DNA of 64,000 bases. Origin: Microbacterium sp. cf046 (GTDB taxonomy: Bacteria; Actinomycetota; Actinomycetes; Actinomycetales; Microbacteriaceae). Made by a program: the position numbers and the translations under genes. The DNA lies in NCBI RefSeq assembly GCF_900114345.1, contig NZ_FOZJ01000002.1, forward strand, positions 310,001 to 374,000. Direction: 5' to 3'. The first letter of the stretch is position 1. Every line of letters starts with the position of its first letter. Shown here in pieces: positions 12,919-24,081 of the stretch. Below the pieces are notes generated by a model. It searched no databases, was not told the DNA's origin, and saw nothing but the letters and a program-made list of their open reading frames with translations.

Positions 12919-13955
12919 TGGCGCTGTTCGGCCGGCGCACGAGTGAGGCGACTCCGCTCGACGGCGTGGACGTCGTGCTCGCCGACCTCGACGGGGTGGT
13001 CTACGCCGGCGACGGCGCTCTGCCGTACGCAGTCGAGAGCCTGAATCGGAGTCGAGCCGGCCGCCGCCTCGGCTACATCACGAACAACGCGTCGCGCACA
13101 GACGCATCCGTGGCGGGTCACCTGGCGGAGCTCGGCCTCGAGACCGCGCCGGCGGATGTGGTCACGAGCCCGCAGGCCGCGATGCGGCTGCTGATCGAGC
13201 GGATCGCTCCCGGCTCGACCGTCCTGGTCGTGGGTGGCGACGGTCTCGTCAGCGAGCTTCAGAAGTCGGGTTTCGTCGTCACTCGCAGCGCCGAGGATTC
13301 TCCCGCCGCGGTCGTGCAGGGCTTCGCGCCCGAGGTCGGCTGGGCACAGCTGGCCGAGGCCGCCTATGCGCTGGCGCTCCCCGAGGAGGAGGGCGGCATC
13401 CCCTGGATCGCCACGAACACGGACTGGACGATTCCGCAGGCGCGGGGCATCGCGCCGGGCAACGGCACACTGGTCTCCGCCGTGCACACGGCCGTGGGCC
13501 GTCTCGCGACCGTCGCAGGCAAGCCCGAGGTGCCGATCTTCGACGAGGCCGTCGCGCGCTTCGCGGCGCGGCATCCGCTCTTCCTCGGCGATCGGCTCGA
13601 CACCGACATCCTCGGCGCCAACCGGGCCGGCATCCCGTCGGCGCTCGTCCTGACCGGGATCGACCGCCCGAAGCACGTCCTCGCGGCCCCGGCAGGATCG
13701 CAGCCGACCTACATCCTGAGCGACCTGCGCGAACTGCACGAGCCCTACCCGCAGGCGAGTGTACGCGACGGCGTCGTGACGGTCCGCGGAGCGAAGGTGC
13801 GCATCGACGGTCCCGACGTGCGGATCCTCTCGGAGGGCGACTCGCCGGTCGATCTGCTGCGCGCGGGCGCCAAGGCGATCTGGGACACGGGCCGTGCGAT
13901 CTACGGCTTCCGCGTGCCCGAGGTGCTGTACGCGGATCCGTTCCATCTCCCGTAA
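12918..13955 (+). CDS. HAD-IIA family hydrolase (NagD-like phosphatase)
   Basis: 345 residues. Motif I of the haloacid dehalogenase superfamily is visible as DLDGVVYAGD at about residues 24-33, with the nucleophile and acid/base aspartates. Motif II is the Asn/Ser-rich ITNNASRT near residue 55, and the last motif is LFLGDRLDTDILGANRAG near 220. The C-terminal part after residue 270 is an extra domain seen in actinobacterial members. It dephosphorylates a small sugar- or glycerol-type phosphate; the substrate is not determinable. The ATG overlaps the TGA of the previous gene by one base, so translation is coupled. Confidence 0.88.
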   Translation: MALFGRRTSEATPLDGVDVVLADLDGVVYAGDGALPYAVESLNRSRAGRRLGYITNNASRTDASVAGHLAELGLETAPADVVTSPQAAMRLLIERIAPGSTVLVVGGDGLVSELQKSGFVVTRSAEDSPAAVVQGFAPEVGWAQLAEAAYALALPEEEGGIPWIATNTDWTIPQARGIAPGNGTLVSAVHTAVGRLATVAGKPEVPIFDEAVARFAARHPLFLGDRLDTDILGANRAGIPSALVLTGIDRPKHVLAAPAGSQPTYILSDLRELHEPYPQASVRDGVVTVRGAKVRIDGPDVRILSEGDSPVDLLRAGAKAIWDTGRAIYGFRVPEVLYADPFHLP

Positions 13956-13996
13956 GGCTCGGCGGGATCGGGGGAGCTGCGACGTATCCTGAGGGC

Positions 13997-14158
13997 ATGG
14001 ATCAGACCGCGCCGCAGGACGACGAGCAGGCCGACCTGCTCTCGACGCTCGAGGTGATCGAGGCTCAGCCGCTCGCGACGCGAGCCGGCGCCTACGAGGG
14101 ACTGCACGACGCACTCGCACGCCGCCTCGAGTCCGGGCCGGCGAACACGCACGCATGA
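13997..14158 (+). CDS. Small conserved acidic protein between HAD phosphatase and tlyA
   Basis: 53 residues from ATG 13997 (MDQTAPQDDEQADLLSTL) to TGA 14158. It is predicted to be two helices and is acidic at the N-terminus. The position, between a HAD-IIA phosphatase and tlyA, matches a small open frame found at the same place in mycobacteria (Rv1693 position). The start is 42 bp after the HAD gene and the stop is 10 bp before tlyA, consistent with an operon member. Function unknown. Confidence 0.65.
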   Translation: MDQTAPQDDEQADLLSTLEVIEAQPLATRAGAYEGLHDALARRLESGPANTHA

Positions 14159-14168
14159 CGACGCGCCG

Positions 14169-14984
14169 ATGACTGCGCGTCTGGACGCGGCGCTGCCGGC
14201 ACGTGGACTCGCGCGCTCGCGCACGCACGCGGCGACCCTCATCGCGCAGGGGCTGGTGAGCGTCGACGGGCGCCCGGTCGTGAAGGCCTCCACGCAGGTC
14301 GGCGAGGACGCGCTGATCGAGGTCGCCGCAAGCGATCACTACGTCAGCCGCGCCGCGCACAAGCTCATCGCCGGCCTCGACGCGTTCGATGTCGGCGTCG
14401 CCGGCCGGATCGCCCTGGACATGGGAGCCTCGACCGGCGGATTCACCCAGGTGCTGCGCGAACGGGGCGCCGACCCGGTGATCGCGGTCGACGTCGGGCA
14501 CGGGCAGCTTGCGCCGTCCGTCGCGTCCGATCCAGGTGTCATCTCGATCGAGGGCTTCAACGTCCGGTACATGACCTCGCAGAGCCTCGCCGAGGCGAGC
14601 GGCATCGAGTCGGCGCCGCAGGTGATCACCGGCGACCTCTCCTTCATCTCGCTGTTGCACGTCTTGCCGGCGGTCCGCGAGGTGGCCGCAGCGGATGCCG
14701 ACCTCGTGCTCCTCGTGAAGCCCCAGTTCGAGGTGGGCCGCACTGCGGTCAAGGGCGGACTCGTGACTGATGCCGGATCCCGAGCCGACGCGGTCGCCGG
14801 AGTGCTGTGGGCGGCATGGGATGTCGGTCTCGGAACGTGCCGCGTCGTCGGATCGCCGATCGCCGGGACCCACGGCAACGCGGAGTTCATCGCGCACTTC
14901 CGGCGCGCGGATGACGGCCCGGGTTCGGGGAGCAATCCGACAGAATGGTTGAGCACCGTGAACCGACTGACGGGGAGTCCATGA
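14169..14984 (+). CDS. tlyA: TlyA family rRNA 2'-O-methyltransferase
   Basis: 271 residues. An S4 RNA-binding domain fills residues 1-60 (RLDAALPARGLARSRTHAA). It is followed by an FtsJ-like methyltransferase domain: SAM motif DMGASTGGFTQV near residue 80, catalytic-type Lys in YVSRAAHKL, Asp in TGDLSFISL and Lys in LLVKPQFEVG. In mycobacteria TlyA methylates cytidines in 16S and 23S rRNA, and its loss gives capreomycin resistance. Position after the HAD and small-protein genes and before nadK is the classic actinobacterial order. The last bases overlap the nadK start (ATGA). Confidence 0.93.
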   Translation: MTARLDAALPARGLARSRTHAATLIAQGLVSVDGRPVVKASTQVGEDALIEVAASDHYVSRAAHKLIAGLDAFDVGVAGRIALDMGASTGGFTQVLRERGADPVIAVDVGHGQLAPSVASDPGVISIEGFNVRYMTSQSLAEASGIESAPQVITGDLSFISLLHVLPAVREVAAADADLVLLVKPQFEVGRTAVKGGLVTDAGSRADAVAGVLWAAWDVGLGTCRVVGSPIAGTHGNAEFIAHFRRADDGPGSGSNPTEWLSTVNRLTGSP

Positions 14985-15925
14985 CCGACGCCGAACGCAA
15001 CATCCTCGTGGTCGTGCACGCGCGCCGCGACGACACCGTCGCGGCCGCCCAGCGCGTGGTCTCCGCGCTGCGGGCGGCGGGCGCCCGCCCCGTGCTGTCG
15101 GTGGATGACCGCGACGAGCTCGGCGACGCGCTCGCGCTGCTGGGCGAGGTCTCCACGCTCGGTGCCGAAGTCGCGGTCGAGGACGTCGAGCTGGCGATCG
15201 TGCTCGGCGGCGACGGGACGATCCTGCGCGCGGCCGAGCTCGTCCGCGAAGGGACCGCGCCGGTCCTCGGGATCAACATGGGACACGTCGGATTCCTCGC
15301 CGAGATCGAGCGCGACGACATGGACTACGCGGTCTCGCGCGCGATCGCCCGCGACTACGCGGTCGAGGAGCGCCTCGCCCTGCAGGTGCGGGTCAAGGAT
15401 GCCGCCGACAGGATCATCTTCGACACGTGGGCGCTGAACGAGGCCACGGTCGAGAAGGCGAGCCGGGAGCGGATGCTCGAGGTCGTCATCGAGATCGACG
15501 GCCGGCCCCTGTCCTCCTTCGGCTGCGACGGTGTCGTGGTCTCGACCCCCACCGGGTCGACGGCGTACAACTTCTCCGCCGGCGGTCCGGTGATCTGGCC
15601 CACGGTCGAGGCGATCGCGGTCGTCCCGCTCTCGGCGCACGCTCTCTTCGCCAAGCCGCTCGTGGTCGGGCCGGAGCACGCCGTCGCGATCGAGGTGCTC
15701 GAGCGCACGAACGGCACCGGAGTGCTGTGGTGCGACGGTCGTCGTTCGCACGATCTGCCGCCAGGTGCGCGCGTCGTGGTGCGCAGGTCGGAGCGCCCGG
15801 TGCGGCTCGCCCGCCTGCATCCGGCGGCGTTCACCGATCGGCTCGTCCGCAAGTTCCGCCTGCCCGTCGAAGGCTGGCGCGGGCCTGCGATCCTCACGAC
15901 GGGTGTGATCGGGCAGGCTCCGTGA
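14981..15925 (+). CDS. nadK: NAD kinase
   Basis: 314 residues from ATG 14981, which overlaps the tlyA stop. Motifs: GGDGTILRAAEL near residue 70 (the diphosphate-binding GGDG), NMGHVGFLAE near 100, and the NAD-binding glycine-rich stretch CDGVVVSTPTGSTAYNFSAG near 185. Length is typical for the actinobacterial enzyme. It phosphorylates NAD to NADP in the cytoplasm. Translationally coupled to recN. Confidence 0.96.
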   Translation: MTDAERNILVVVHARRDDTVAAAQRVVSALRAAGARPVLSVDDRDELGDALALLGEVSTLGAEVAVEDVELAIVLGGDGTILRAAELVREGTAPVLGINMGHVGFLAEIERDDMDYAVSRAIARDYAVEERLALQVRVKDAADRIIFDTWALNEATVEKASRERMLEVVIEIDGRPLSSFGCDGVVVSTPTGSTAYNFSAGGPVIWPTVEAIAVVPLSAHALFAKPLVVGPEHAVAIEVLERTNGTGVLWCDGRRSHDLPPGARVVVRRSERPVRLARLHPAAFTDRLVRKFRLPVEGWRGPAILTTGVIGQAP

Positions 15926-17613
15926 TCGAGGAGATGCGCCTGCGCGATCTCGGCGTCATCGCGGAGGCCACGCTGCGAATCGGCCCGGGGTTCACGGCGA
16001 TCACCGGCGAGACCGGGGCAGGCAAGACCATGGTCGTCACCGGGCTCGGCCTGCTGCTCGGTCAGCGCGCCGACTCGGGTGCGGTCCGCGCGGGAGCGGC
16101 GCAGGCCTCGGTCGACGGCGTGTGGATCGTGCCCGAGCACGGCACGGTGGCCGACCGAGTGCGTGAGGCGGGCGGCGAGGTCGAGTCGATCGGCGGCGGC
16201 CTGTCGGAGCTGCTGGTCGGCCGGTCGCTGTCGAGCGAGGGCCGCAGTCGCGCGAGCGTCGGCGGTCGTGCCGCGCCGGCCGGAGTGCTGGCCGATCTCG
16301 CCGACGAGCTGGTGGTCGTGCACGGGCAGTCCGATCAGCTGCGGCTGCGGACGGCGGCTGCCCAGCGCGACGCACTCGACCGGTTCGGCGGTGCGCCGGT
16401 CGAAGCCGCGCTGGCCGTGTACCGGGCGAGCTACGAGCACGCGCGAGAGCTCTCCCGAGAGCTCGCGACCCTCACCTCCGACCGCGACGACCGCGCGCGC
16501 GAAGCCGAGGAGCTGCGAGCCGCGCTGGCGGAGATCGAGCAGGCCGCCCCGCAGGCGGGGGAGGACACCGAGCTCGCGCTGCGCGCGGAGCGACTCGCCA
16601 ACGCCGAGGAGCTGCGCGCCGCGGCCGCGGCCGCCCACGACATGCTCTCCGGCGAGGGGGATGTGCCCGATGTCGGCATCCTGCTCGCCGAGGCGCGGCG
16701 CGCCCTGGAGCGCGGCCACGATCCCGCGCTCGACGATCTCGCGGCCCAGACGGCGGATCTCGGCTATCGGGCCGCCGATCTCGCTCAGTCGCTCGCGGGA
16801 TACCTCGCCGATCTGGACGAGACGGGTCCGCACGAGCTCGCCGCGGTCGAGGATCGCCGGGCAGTGCTCGGCGGCCTGATCCGCACGCACGGCTCCGTCG
16901 ATGCGGCGATCGCGCTCCTGGAGACCGGGTCGGAGCGCCTCGCCGAGCTCGACGACGACGGTGCGCGCATCGAGCGGCTGACGACCGAGCGGGATGCCGC
17001 GGCATCCGCCCTCGACGCCGATGCGGCCGCCCTCACATCGGCGCGCACCGCGGCCGCCGCGCGTCTCGGCGTCGCGGTCACCGAAGAGCTGCATGCGCTC
17101 GCGATGCCGGATGCGCACGTCGTCGTCGCGGTCACCGCGGGCGCCGAGACCGGCTCCGGCCGCGACGAGGTTGCGATCCTGCTCGCCCCGCACGCCGGAG
17201 CCGACCCGCGCCCGGTCGCCAAGAGCGCGTCGGGCGGCGAGCTCAGCCGCGTGATGCTGGCGATCGAGGTGGTGATCGCTGGCGTGGACCCGGTTCCGAC
17301 GTTCGTGTTCGACGAGGTGGATGCCGGAATCGGCGGCGCCGCGGCGATCGAGGTCGGGCGCCGGCTGGCCCGACTCGCCCTGTCGTCGCAGGTGATCGCG
17401 GTGACCCACCTCGCCCAGGTCGCGGCATTCGCGAACAACCACCTGTCGGTCGTCAAGGCCGGAGACGGGTCGGTGACGGCATCCGATGTGCGTCGTCTGG
17501 ACGGGGTCGATCGCGAGGCCGAGATGGCGCGACTGCTCTCCGGAATGCCCGATTCGGATGCCGCCCTCACCCATGCCCGCGAGCTGCTGAGCCTTCGGGC
17601 CCAGTCGGACTGA
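15922..17613 (+). CDS. recN: DNA repair protein RecN
   Basis: 563 residues from GTG 15922, whose GTGA overlaps the nadK stop. Walker A is GETGAGKT near residue 31, the ABC signature SASGGELSR near 436, and Walker B FVFDEVDAGIGG near 462, with a long coiled-coil-rich middle (residues 180-360). This is an SMC-like ATPase acting at double-strand breaks. The placement after nadK is conserved in actinobacteria. No SOS box was noticed at its start, which lies inside the operon. Confidence 0.95.
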   Translation: MIEEMRLRDLGVIAEATLRIGPGFTAITGETGAGKTMVVTGLGLLLGQRADSGAVRAGAAQASVDGVWIVPEHGTVADRVREAGGEVESIGGGLSELLVGRSLSSEGRSRASVGGRAAPAGVLADLADELVVVHGQSDQLRLRTAAAQRDALDRFGGAPVEAALAVYRASYEHARELSRELATLTSDRDDRAREAEELRAALAEIEQAAPQAGEDTELALRAERLANAEELRAAAAAAHDMLSGEGDVPDVGILLAEARRALERGHDPALDDLAAQTADLGYRAADLAQSLAGYLADLDETGPHELAAVEDRRAVLGGLIRTHGSVDAAIALLETGSERLAELDDDGARIERLTTERDAAASALDADAAALTSARTAAAARLGVAVTEELHALAMPDAHVVVAVTAGAETGSGRDEVAILLAPHAGADPRPVAKSASGGELSRVMLAIEVVIAGVDPVPTFVFDEVDAGIGGAAAIEVGRRLARLALSSQVIAVTHLAQVAAFANNHLSVVKAGDGSVTASDVRRLDGVDREAEMARLLSGMPDSDAALTHARELLSLRAQSD

Positions 17614-17621
17614 TAGGATAA

Positions 17622-19334
<1,713 letters not shown>

Positions 19335-19341
19335 CGCCTCG

Positions 19342-19953
19342 ATGGATGCCGCACGTACGGCGCCCGCGGGCGAGTCGCTGCGCGACGAGCCGGTCGACCC
19401 CGAGATCGTCGCGAGCGACCTGGTGTATTCGGGCCGGGTCTGGGACGTGCGCAGCGACACGGTGCGCTACGGCGACGGCGAGATCGTCCGGCAGTACGTC
19501 GATCACCCGGGTGCGTCGGCGATCGTGGCGGTCGACGACGAGCAGCGGGTGCTCCTGATCCAGCAGTACCGCCACCCCATCCGCCATCGCGACTGGGAGA
19601 TCCCGGCGGGCCTGCTCGATGTGTCAGGCGAGTCGCCGCTGCAGACCGCGCAGCGCGAACTCGTCGAGGAGGCCGACCTCACCGCCGCCGACTGGCAGCC
19701 GCTGCTGGATGTCTTCACCACGCCGGGCGGAAACGACGAGGTCGTGCACGTCTTCCTGGCGCGCGATCTGTCCCCGGTCGGCTCGGCCCATGCGCGCGAG
19801 GACGAAGAGGCCGACATCCGCGTCGAGTGGATCCCTCTGCAGGATGCCGTCACCGGCGTGCTGGAAGGACGCCTGCGCAACGGCATCCTCGCGGTGGCCG
19901 TGCTGGCTGCGGCCGAGGCGATCCGCCGGGCGGCCGGAGCCGCAGGAGGCTGA
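19342..19953 (+). CDS. NUDIX hydrolase, ADP-ribose pyrophosphatase type
   Basis: 203 residues from ATG 19342. The NUDIX box is present at about residues 90-115 ([20 protein letters not shown]), with all metal-binding glutamates. The surrounding [18 protein letters not shown] is characteristic of ADP-ribose pyrophosphatases. It cleaves ADP-ribose to AMP and ribose-5-phosphate. Sits between pyrG and xerD as in mycobacteria. Substrate is inferred from similarity. Confidence 0.9.
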   Translation: MDAARTAPAGESLRDEPVDPEIVASDLVYSGRVWDVRSDTVRYGDGEIVRQYVDHPGASAIVAVDDEQRVLLIQQYRHPIRHRDWEIPAGLLDVSGESPLQTAQRELVEEADLTAADWQPLLDVFTTPGGNDEVVHVFLARDLSPVGSAHAREDEEADIRVEWIPLQDAVTGVLEGRLRNGILAVAVLAAAEAIRRAAGAAGG

Positions 19954-19955
19954 CG

Positions 19956-20864
19956 GTGCGGCTCGAGCGGGCGGTGGACGCGTACCTGCGGCACATCTCG
20001 ATCGAGCGCGGCCTCTCCGACCACACCGTCGCCGCATACCGGCGCGACCTAGCCGGGTACGTGCAGTGGCTCGCCGGGCGCGGCATCCACGATTCGTCCG
20101 AGGTGACGGCGGCGCTGGTCGCCGAGTTCGCCGCGGAGCGGGCCTCGGCCGAGCCGCCTCCGGCCGCCTCGAGCCTGGCGCGTCTGCAGTCCTCGGTGCG
20201 AGGGTTGCACCGATTCCTGGCGCGCGAGGGCATCGAGGCCGAGGACCCCACCGGACGTCTGCGCCCGCCCAAGGCGGCGCGCCGGCTGCCCAAGGCGCTG
20301 ACGATCGACCAGGTCGAGCGGCTGCTGGACGCGACGGCGACCGGCTCCGATGAGATCATCGGCCTGCGCGACCGCGCACTGCTCGAGCTGCTCTACGCCA
20401 CCGGCGCCCGCGTCTCCGAAGTCGTGCAGCTGGATGTCGACGACCTGGCGCACGGAGACGTCGTCCGCGTCCGCGGCAAGGGGTCGAAGGAGCGCATCAT
20501 CCCGGTGGGCTCCTACGCCCGCTCCGCGCTCGAGGCGTACCTGACCCGTTCGCGCCCCGAGCTCTCCCGCCGCGGCCGCGCCACCCCGCGCCTGTTCCTC
20601 GGTGCTCGCGGCGCCCCGCTCTCGCGGCAGAGCGCGTGGCTCGTGATCCAGCACGCCGCTGACCGGGCGGAGCTGACCGCGCACGTGTCGCCGCACACGC
20701 TGCGCCACTCGTTCGCGACGCATCTGCTGCAGGGCGGTGCCGACGTGCGCGTGGTGCAGGAGCTGCTCGGGCACGCGTCGGTCGCGACGACCCAGATCTA
20801 CACGCACGTCTCGGTCGACGCGCTGCGCGACGTGTACGCGACCTCCCACCCGCGGGCGCGCTGA
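19956..20864 (+). CDS. xerD: Tyrosine recombinase XerD
   Basis: 302 residues from GTG 19956, preceded by AGGAGG. The N-terminal core-binding (SAM-like) domain covers residues 1-90. The catalytic domain shows the Arg of ATGARVSEV near 150, the Lys of GKGSKER near 177, the HTLRHSF box near 247, the His of LLGHASV near 274 and the catalytic Tyr of TTQIYTHV near 283. It resolves chromosome dimers with XerC at dif. The location between NUDIX and parA is the usual actinobacterial site for xerD. Confidence 0.95.
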   Translation: MRLERAVDAYLRHISIERGLSDHTVAAYRRDLAGYVQWLAGRGIHDSSEVTAALVAEFAAERASAEPPPAASSLARLQSSVRGLHRFLAREGIEAEDPTGRLRPPKAARRLPKALTIDQVERLLDATATGSDEIIGLRDRALLELLYATGARVSEVVQLDVDDLAHGDVVRVRGKGSKERIIPVGSYARSALEAYLTRSRPELSRRGRATPRLFLGARGAPLSRQSAWLVIQHAADRAELTAHVSPHTLRHSFATHLLQGGADVRVVQELLGHASVATTQIYTHVSVDALRDVYATSHPRAR

Positions 20865-20888
20865 CCGGTCGTGCGCCGAGGCGGTCGC

Positions 20889-20894
20889 TACAAT
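20889..20894 (+). promoter_or_regulatory. Possible -10 element in front of parA
   Basis: TACAAT lies 38 bp before the preferred parA start and 15 bp before the alternative GTG at 20909. No clear -35 hexamer is seen. It suggests parA-scpA-scpB can be transcribed separately from xerD. Confidence 0.35.
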
Positions 20895-20926
20895 CGAGCA
20901 AGCACGACGTGAAGGTGGGAGACCGG

Positions 20927-21835
20927 GTGGCTGGCAGCGCGACGAAGGGCACGGCCCAGAAGAAGGCACCGTCCTCGAAGGTGGATGAGGACGAGGTGAC
21001 GATGGGTCCGACCGGTCGCCCGTACCACGGGTTCCCGACGCCTCCGAAGCTCAACGGACACGGCCCGGCCCGGATCATCGCGCTGTGCAACCAGAAGGGC
21101 GGCGTCGGCAAGACGACGACCACGATCAACCTCGCCGCAGCCCTCGCGCAGTACGGCCGGAAGGTGCTGGCGGTCGACTTCGACCCCCAGGGCGCGCTGT
21201 CGGCCGGGCTGGGCATCCAGACCCACGACGTGCCCACGATCTACGACCTGCTGCTGGACACCAAGCGGGACCCGCGCGATGTGATCGTTCCGACCGCGGT
21301 CGAGGGCCTCGACATCCTCCCCGCGAACATCGACCTGTCCGCCGCCGAGGTGCATCTGGTCAACGAGGTCGCCCGCGAGACGATCCTGGCCCGCGTGCTT
21401 CGCAAGGTCGCCCCCGACTACGACGTCATCCTGATCGACTGCCAGCCGTCGCTGGGACTGCTCACCGTGAACGCGCTGACCGCCAGCCACGGCGTGGTCA
21501 TCCCGCTCGAGTGCGAGTTCTTCGCCCTGCGCGGCGTCGCACTGCTCATCGAGACGATCGACAAGGTGCGCGATCGGCTCAATCCCACGATCGAGCTCGA
21601 CGGCGTGCTCGCGACGATGTACGACCCGCGCACGCTCCACTCGCGCGAGGTGCTCGAGCGGGTCGTCGAGGCGTTCGGAGACGACGTCCTGGAGACCGTG
21701 ATCGGCCGCACGGTGAAGTTCCCGGACGCGTCGGTCTCGGGCATGCCCATCACCGAATTCGCGCCGGAGCACGCGGCCGCCCAGGCGTACCTGCGGCTGG
21801 CGCGGGAGCTGGTCGCGCGTGGTGCCGTCGCCTGA
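20927..21835 (+). CDS. ParA-family ATPase upstream of scpAB
   Basis: 302 residues from GTG 20927, which follows AAGGTGGGAG at proper spacing; a GTG at 20909 would add six residues. The deviant Walker A motif CNQKGGVGKTTTTINLAAAL starts near residue 48, with the ParA signature lysine. Later motifs DFDPQGAL and DVILIDCQPSLG complete the fold. It resembles Soj-type ParA. No parB lies beside it; the same lone parA before scpAB exists in mycobacteria, so a role in segregation together with SMC-ScpAB is plausible but inferred. The gene overlaps scpA by 17 bp. Confidence 0.9.
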   Translation: MAGSATKGTAQKKAPSSKVDEDEVTMGPTGRPYHGFPTPPKLNGHGPARIIALCNQKGGVGKTTTTINLAAALAQYGRKVLAVDFDPQGALSAGLGIQTHDVPTIYDLLLDTKRDPRDVIVPTAVEGLDILPANIDLSAAEVHLVNEVARETILARVLRKVAPDYDVILIDCQPSLGLLTVNALTASHGVVIPLECEFFALRGVALLIETIDKVRDRLNPTIELDGVLATMYDPRTLHSREVLERVVEAFGDDVLETVIGRTVKFPDASVSGMPITEFAPEHAAAQAYLRLARELVARGAVA

Positions 21836-22643
21836 CGACCCTTCCGTCGCCGAGGCCGCCGAGCCCGGGTTCCGCGTCTCGCTCGGCGTGTTCGACGGGC
21901 CGTTCGACCTGCTCCTGAGCCTGCTCTCCAAGCACGAGCTGGACATCACCGAGGTCTCGCTCAGCAGGGTCACGCATGAGTTCATCGCGTACCTGCACGA
22001 GCTCGAGGCCGATGAGGAGATGGAGCAGGCCTCCGAGTTCCTCGTCATGGCGGCCACGCTCCTGGACATGAAGGTCGCCGGGCTCCTGCCGCAGGGCGAA
22101 CTCGTGGATGCCGAGTCGGTGGCGCTGCTGGAGGCGCGTGACATCCTGTTCGCGCGCCTGCTGCAGTACCGGGCGTTCAAGGAGGTGTCCGGCTGGTTCG
22201 CGCAGCGACTGCGTGCCGAGGATCTGCGCCACACCCGCGCGGTGCGACTCGAGGAGAAGTACCGCCAGGCCGTGCCCGAGCTCGTCTGGAGCCTGACGCT
22301 CGACGATTTCGCGGCGCTCGCGATCCTCGCGATGACGCCGAAGGAGATCCCGCACGTCGGGCTCGACCATCTCCATGCCCCGCTGGTCAGCATCCGCGAG
22401 CAGGCCGCGATCGTGGTCACGCTGCTGCGGGATGCCGGATCCCTGAACTTCCGCGACCTCGTCGCCGGTGCCACCCAGCCCGGCGTCGTGGTGGCCCGAT
22501 TCCTCTCCGTGCTCGAGCTCTACCGGCACGGTGCCCTGTCATTCGAACAGCTCGAGCCGCTCGGCGAGCTGACCCTGCGCTGGACCGCCGAGCGCTGGTC
22601 CGACGAGAACCTCGCAAGCTTGGGAGCCGACTATGACCGATGA
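21819..22643 (+). CDS. scpA: Segregation and condensation protein A
   Basis: 274 residues from GTG 21819. The kleisin N-terminal hallmark FDGPFDLLLSLLSKHELDIT is at about residues 26-45, followed by the conserved FLVMAATLLDMKVAGLLP. ScpA bridges the SMC heads in the condensin complex together with ScpB, encoded immediately downstream with an 11-bp overlap. Length fits the family. Confidence 0.94.
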   Translation: MVPSPDDPSVAEAAEPGFRVSLGVFDGPFDLLLSLLSKHELDITEVSLSRVTHEFIAYLHELEADEEMEQASEFLVMAATLLDMKVAGLLPQGELVDAESVALLEARDILFARLLQYRAFKEVSGWFAQRLRAEDLRHTRAVRLEEKYRQAVPELVWSLTLDDFAALAILAMTPKEIPHVGLDHLHAPLVSIREQAAIVVTLLRDAGSLNFRDLVAGATQPGVVVARFLSVLELYRHGALSFEQLEPLGELTLRWTAERWSDENLASLGADYDR

Positions 22644-23214
22644 CCCGACCCCACCGCCCACCGACGTCGCGCGCCGCCTCGAGGCGATCCTGCTGATCGT
22701 CGAGGAGCCGCAGAGCCTCGTGAGCCTCGCCACCGCCGTCGGCGCTCCGGTCCCGGCGGTTCGGCAGGCGATCGAGGCGCTCGTCGAGGACTACGACGGG
22801 CTCACCGGCGGCCCCCGCCGCGGATTCGAGCTGCGCGAGGTCGGCGGCGGATGGCGCCTCTACGTCCGGTCCGAGCACGACGACCTCGTCACCGAGTTCG
22901 TGAACACCCAGGCCCCGTCGCGGCTGTCGCAGGCGGCACTGGAGACCCTGGCGGTGATCGCGTACAAGCAGCCCGTCACGCGCGGGCAGGTCGCGTCGAT
23001 CCGCGCCGTGAACGTCGACTCGGTCGTGCGCACGCTGCTCTCGCGCGGACTCATCACCGAGGAGTTCACGGATGCCGAGACCGGCGCGATCCACTACGGC
23101 ACGACCGACGCACTCCTCGTGAATCTCGGCATCAACTCGCTCGACGAGCTGCCGCACATCTCCCCGCTGCTCGATGACGGAGCCGACGGATTCGATGAGG
23201 TGCTGCGCGCATGA
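22633..23214 (+). CDS. scpB: Segregation and condensation protein B
   Basis: 193 residues. Two winged-helix domains are recognisable, with the conserved block LETLAVIAYKQPVTRGQVAS at about residues 104-123 and VVRTLLSRGLI after it. ScpB dimers bind ScpA in the SMC condensin complex. It overlaps scpA by 11 bp and the rluB start by 4 bp (ATGA). Confidence 0.94.
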   Translation: MTDDPTPPPTDVARRLEAILLIVEEPQSLVSLATAVGAPVPAVRQAIEALVEDYDGLTGGPRRGFELREVGGGWRLYVRSEHDDLVTEFVNTQAPSRLSQAALETLAVIAYKQPVTRGQVASIRAVNVDSVVRTLLSRGLITEEFTDAETGAIHYGTTDALLVNLGINSLDELPHISPLLDDGADGFDEVLRA

Positions 23215-24029
23215 GCGATGATCGCGATGATGCCGCCGAGCCGGCCGAGACCCGCTCGACCGACGGCGTGCGCCTGCAGAAGGTGCTCGCGAACGCGGGC
23301 GTCGCCTCCCGCCGGGTCGCCGAGAACCTGATCGTCGAGGGCCGTGTGCGCGTCAACGGCGTCGTGGTCACCGAGCTCGGCTCGCGCATCGACCCCGAGG
23401 TCGACCTCGTCGACGTGGACGGCACCGCGATCCAGCTCGACGAGACCAAGCGCTACGTGGTGCTCAACAAGCCGCGCGGGGTCGTCAGCTCGATGCTCGA
23501 CGACCGCGGCCGGCCCGACCTGCGACAGTTCGTCGAAGACTGGCCGGAGCGGCTCTACAACGTCGGACGACTGGATGCCGACACCAGCGGCCTGCTCGTG
23601 CTCACGAACGACGGCGGCCTCGCGCATGTGCTCGCGCACCCGTCGTTCGGCGTGACGAAGGTGTACGTCGCGAAAGTGGAGGGCAAGGTCGCCGCGCAGA
23701 CGATCGCGACCCTGACGCGGGGGATCGAGCTGGAGGACGGACCGATCGCGGCCGACAAGGCGCGGCTGCTGTCGAGTTCGGCCGAGGGCGGCGGGTCGCT
23801 CGTCGAACTGACCCTCCACTCCGGCCGCAACCGGATCGTGCGGCGCATGATGGCGGCGGTGGGGCACCCCGTCGTGGAACTCGTCCGACGGCAGTTCGGG
23901 CCGCTGCACCTGGGAACCCTCCCAGTGGGGCGGGCACGCGAGTTGACTAAGGTTGAACGGGGCGCTCTGCTGACACTCGCGCGCGGCGCGGCCGAAGAGC
24001 CGCCGCCTGCGGGCGGCGAGGGCGAATAG
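23211..24029 (+). CDS. rluB: 23S rRNA pseudouridine synthase, RluB family
   Basis: 272 residues. An S4 domain is at residues 18-65 (RLQKVLANAGVASRRVAENL), followed by the RsuA/RluB-type catalytic domain with GRLDADTSGLLVLTNDG near residue 120, where the Asp is the catalytic residue. The ending region LTLHSGRNRIVRRMMAAVGH is also typical. Family members modify uridines near 2605 of 23S rRNA. Its position after scpB is conserved in actinobacteria and firmicutes. Confidence 0.92.
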   Translation: MSDDRDDAAEPAETRSTDGVRLQKVLANAGVASRRVAENLIVEGRVRVNGVVVTELGSRIDPEVDLVDVDGTAIQLDETKRYVVLNKPRGVVSSMLDDRGRPDLRQFVEDWPERLYNVGRLDADTSGLLVLTNDGGLAHVLAHPSFGVTKVYVAKVEGKVAAQTIATLTRGIELEDGPIAADKARLLSSSAEGGGSLVELTLHSGRNRIVRRMMAAVGHPVVELVRRQFGPLHLGTLPVGRARELTKVERGALLTLARGAAEEPPPAGGEGE

Positions 24030-24081
24030 CTCCGCCACGCGGCACGCAGACAGCCGCGCAGGGACACCACCAGGAGACCGA

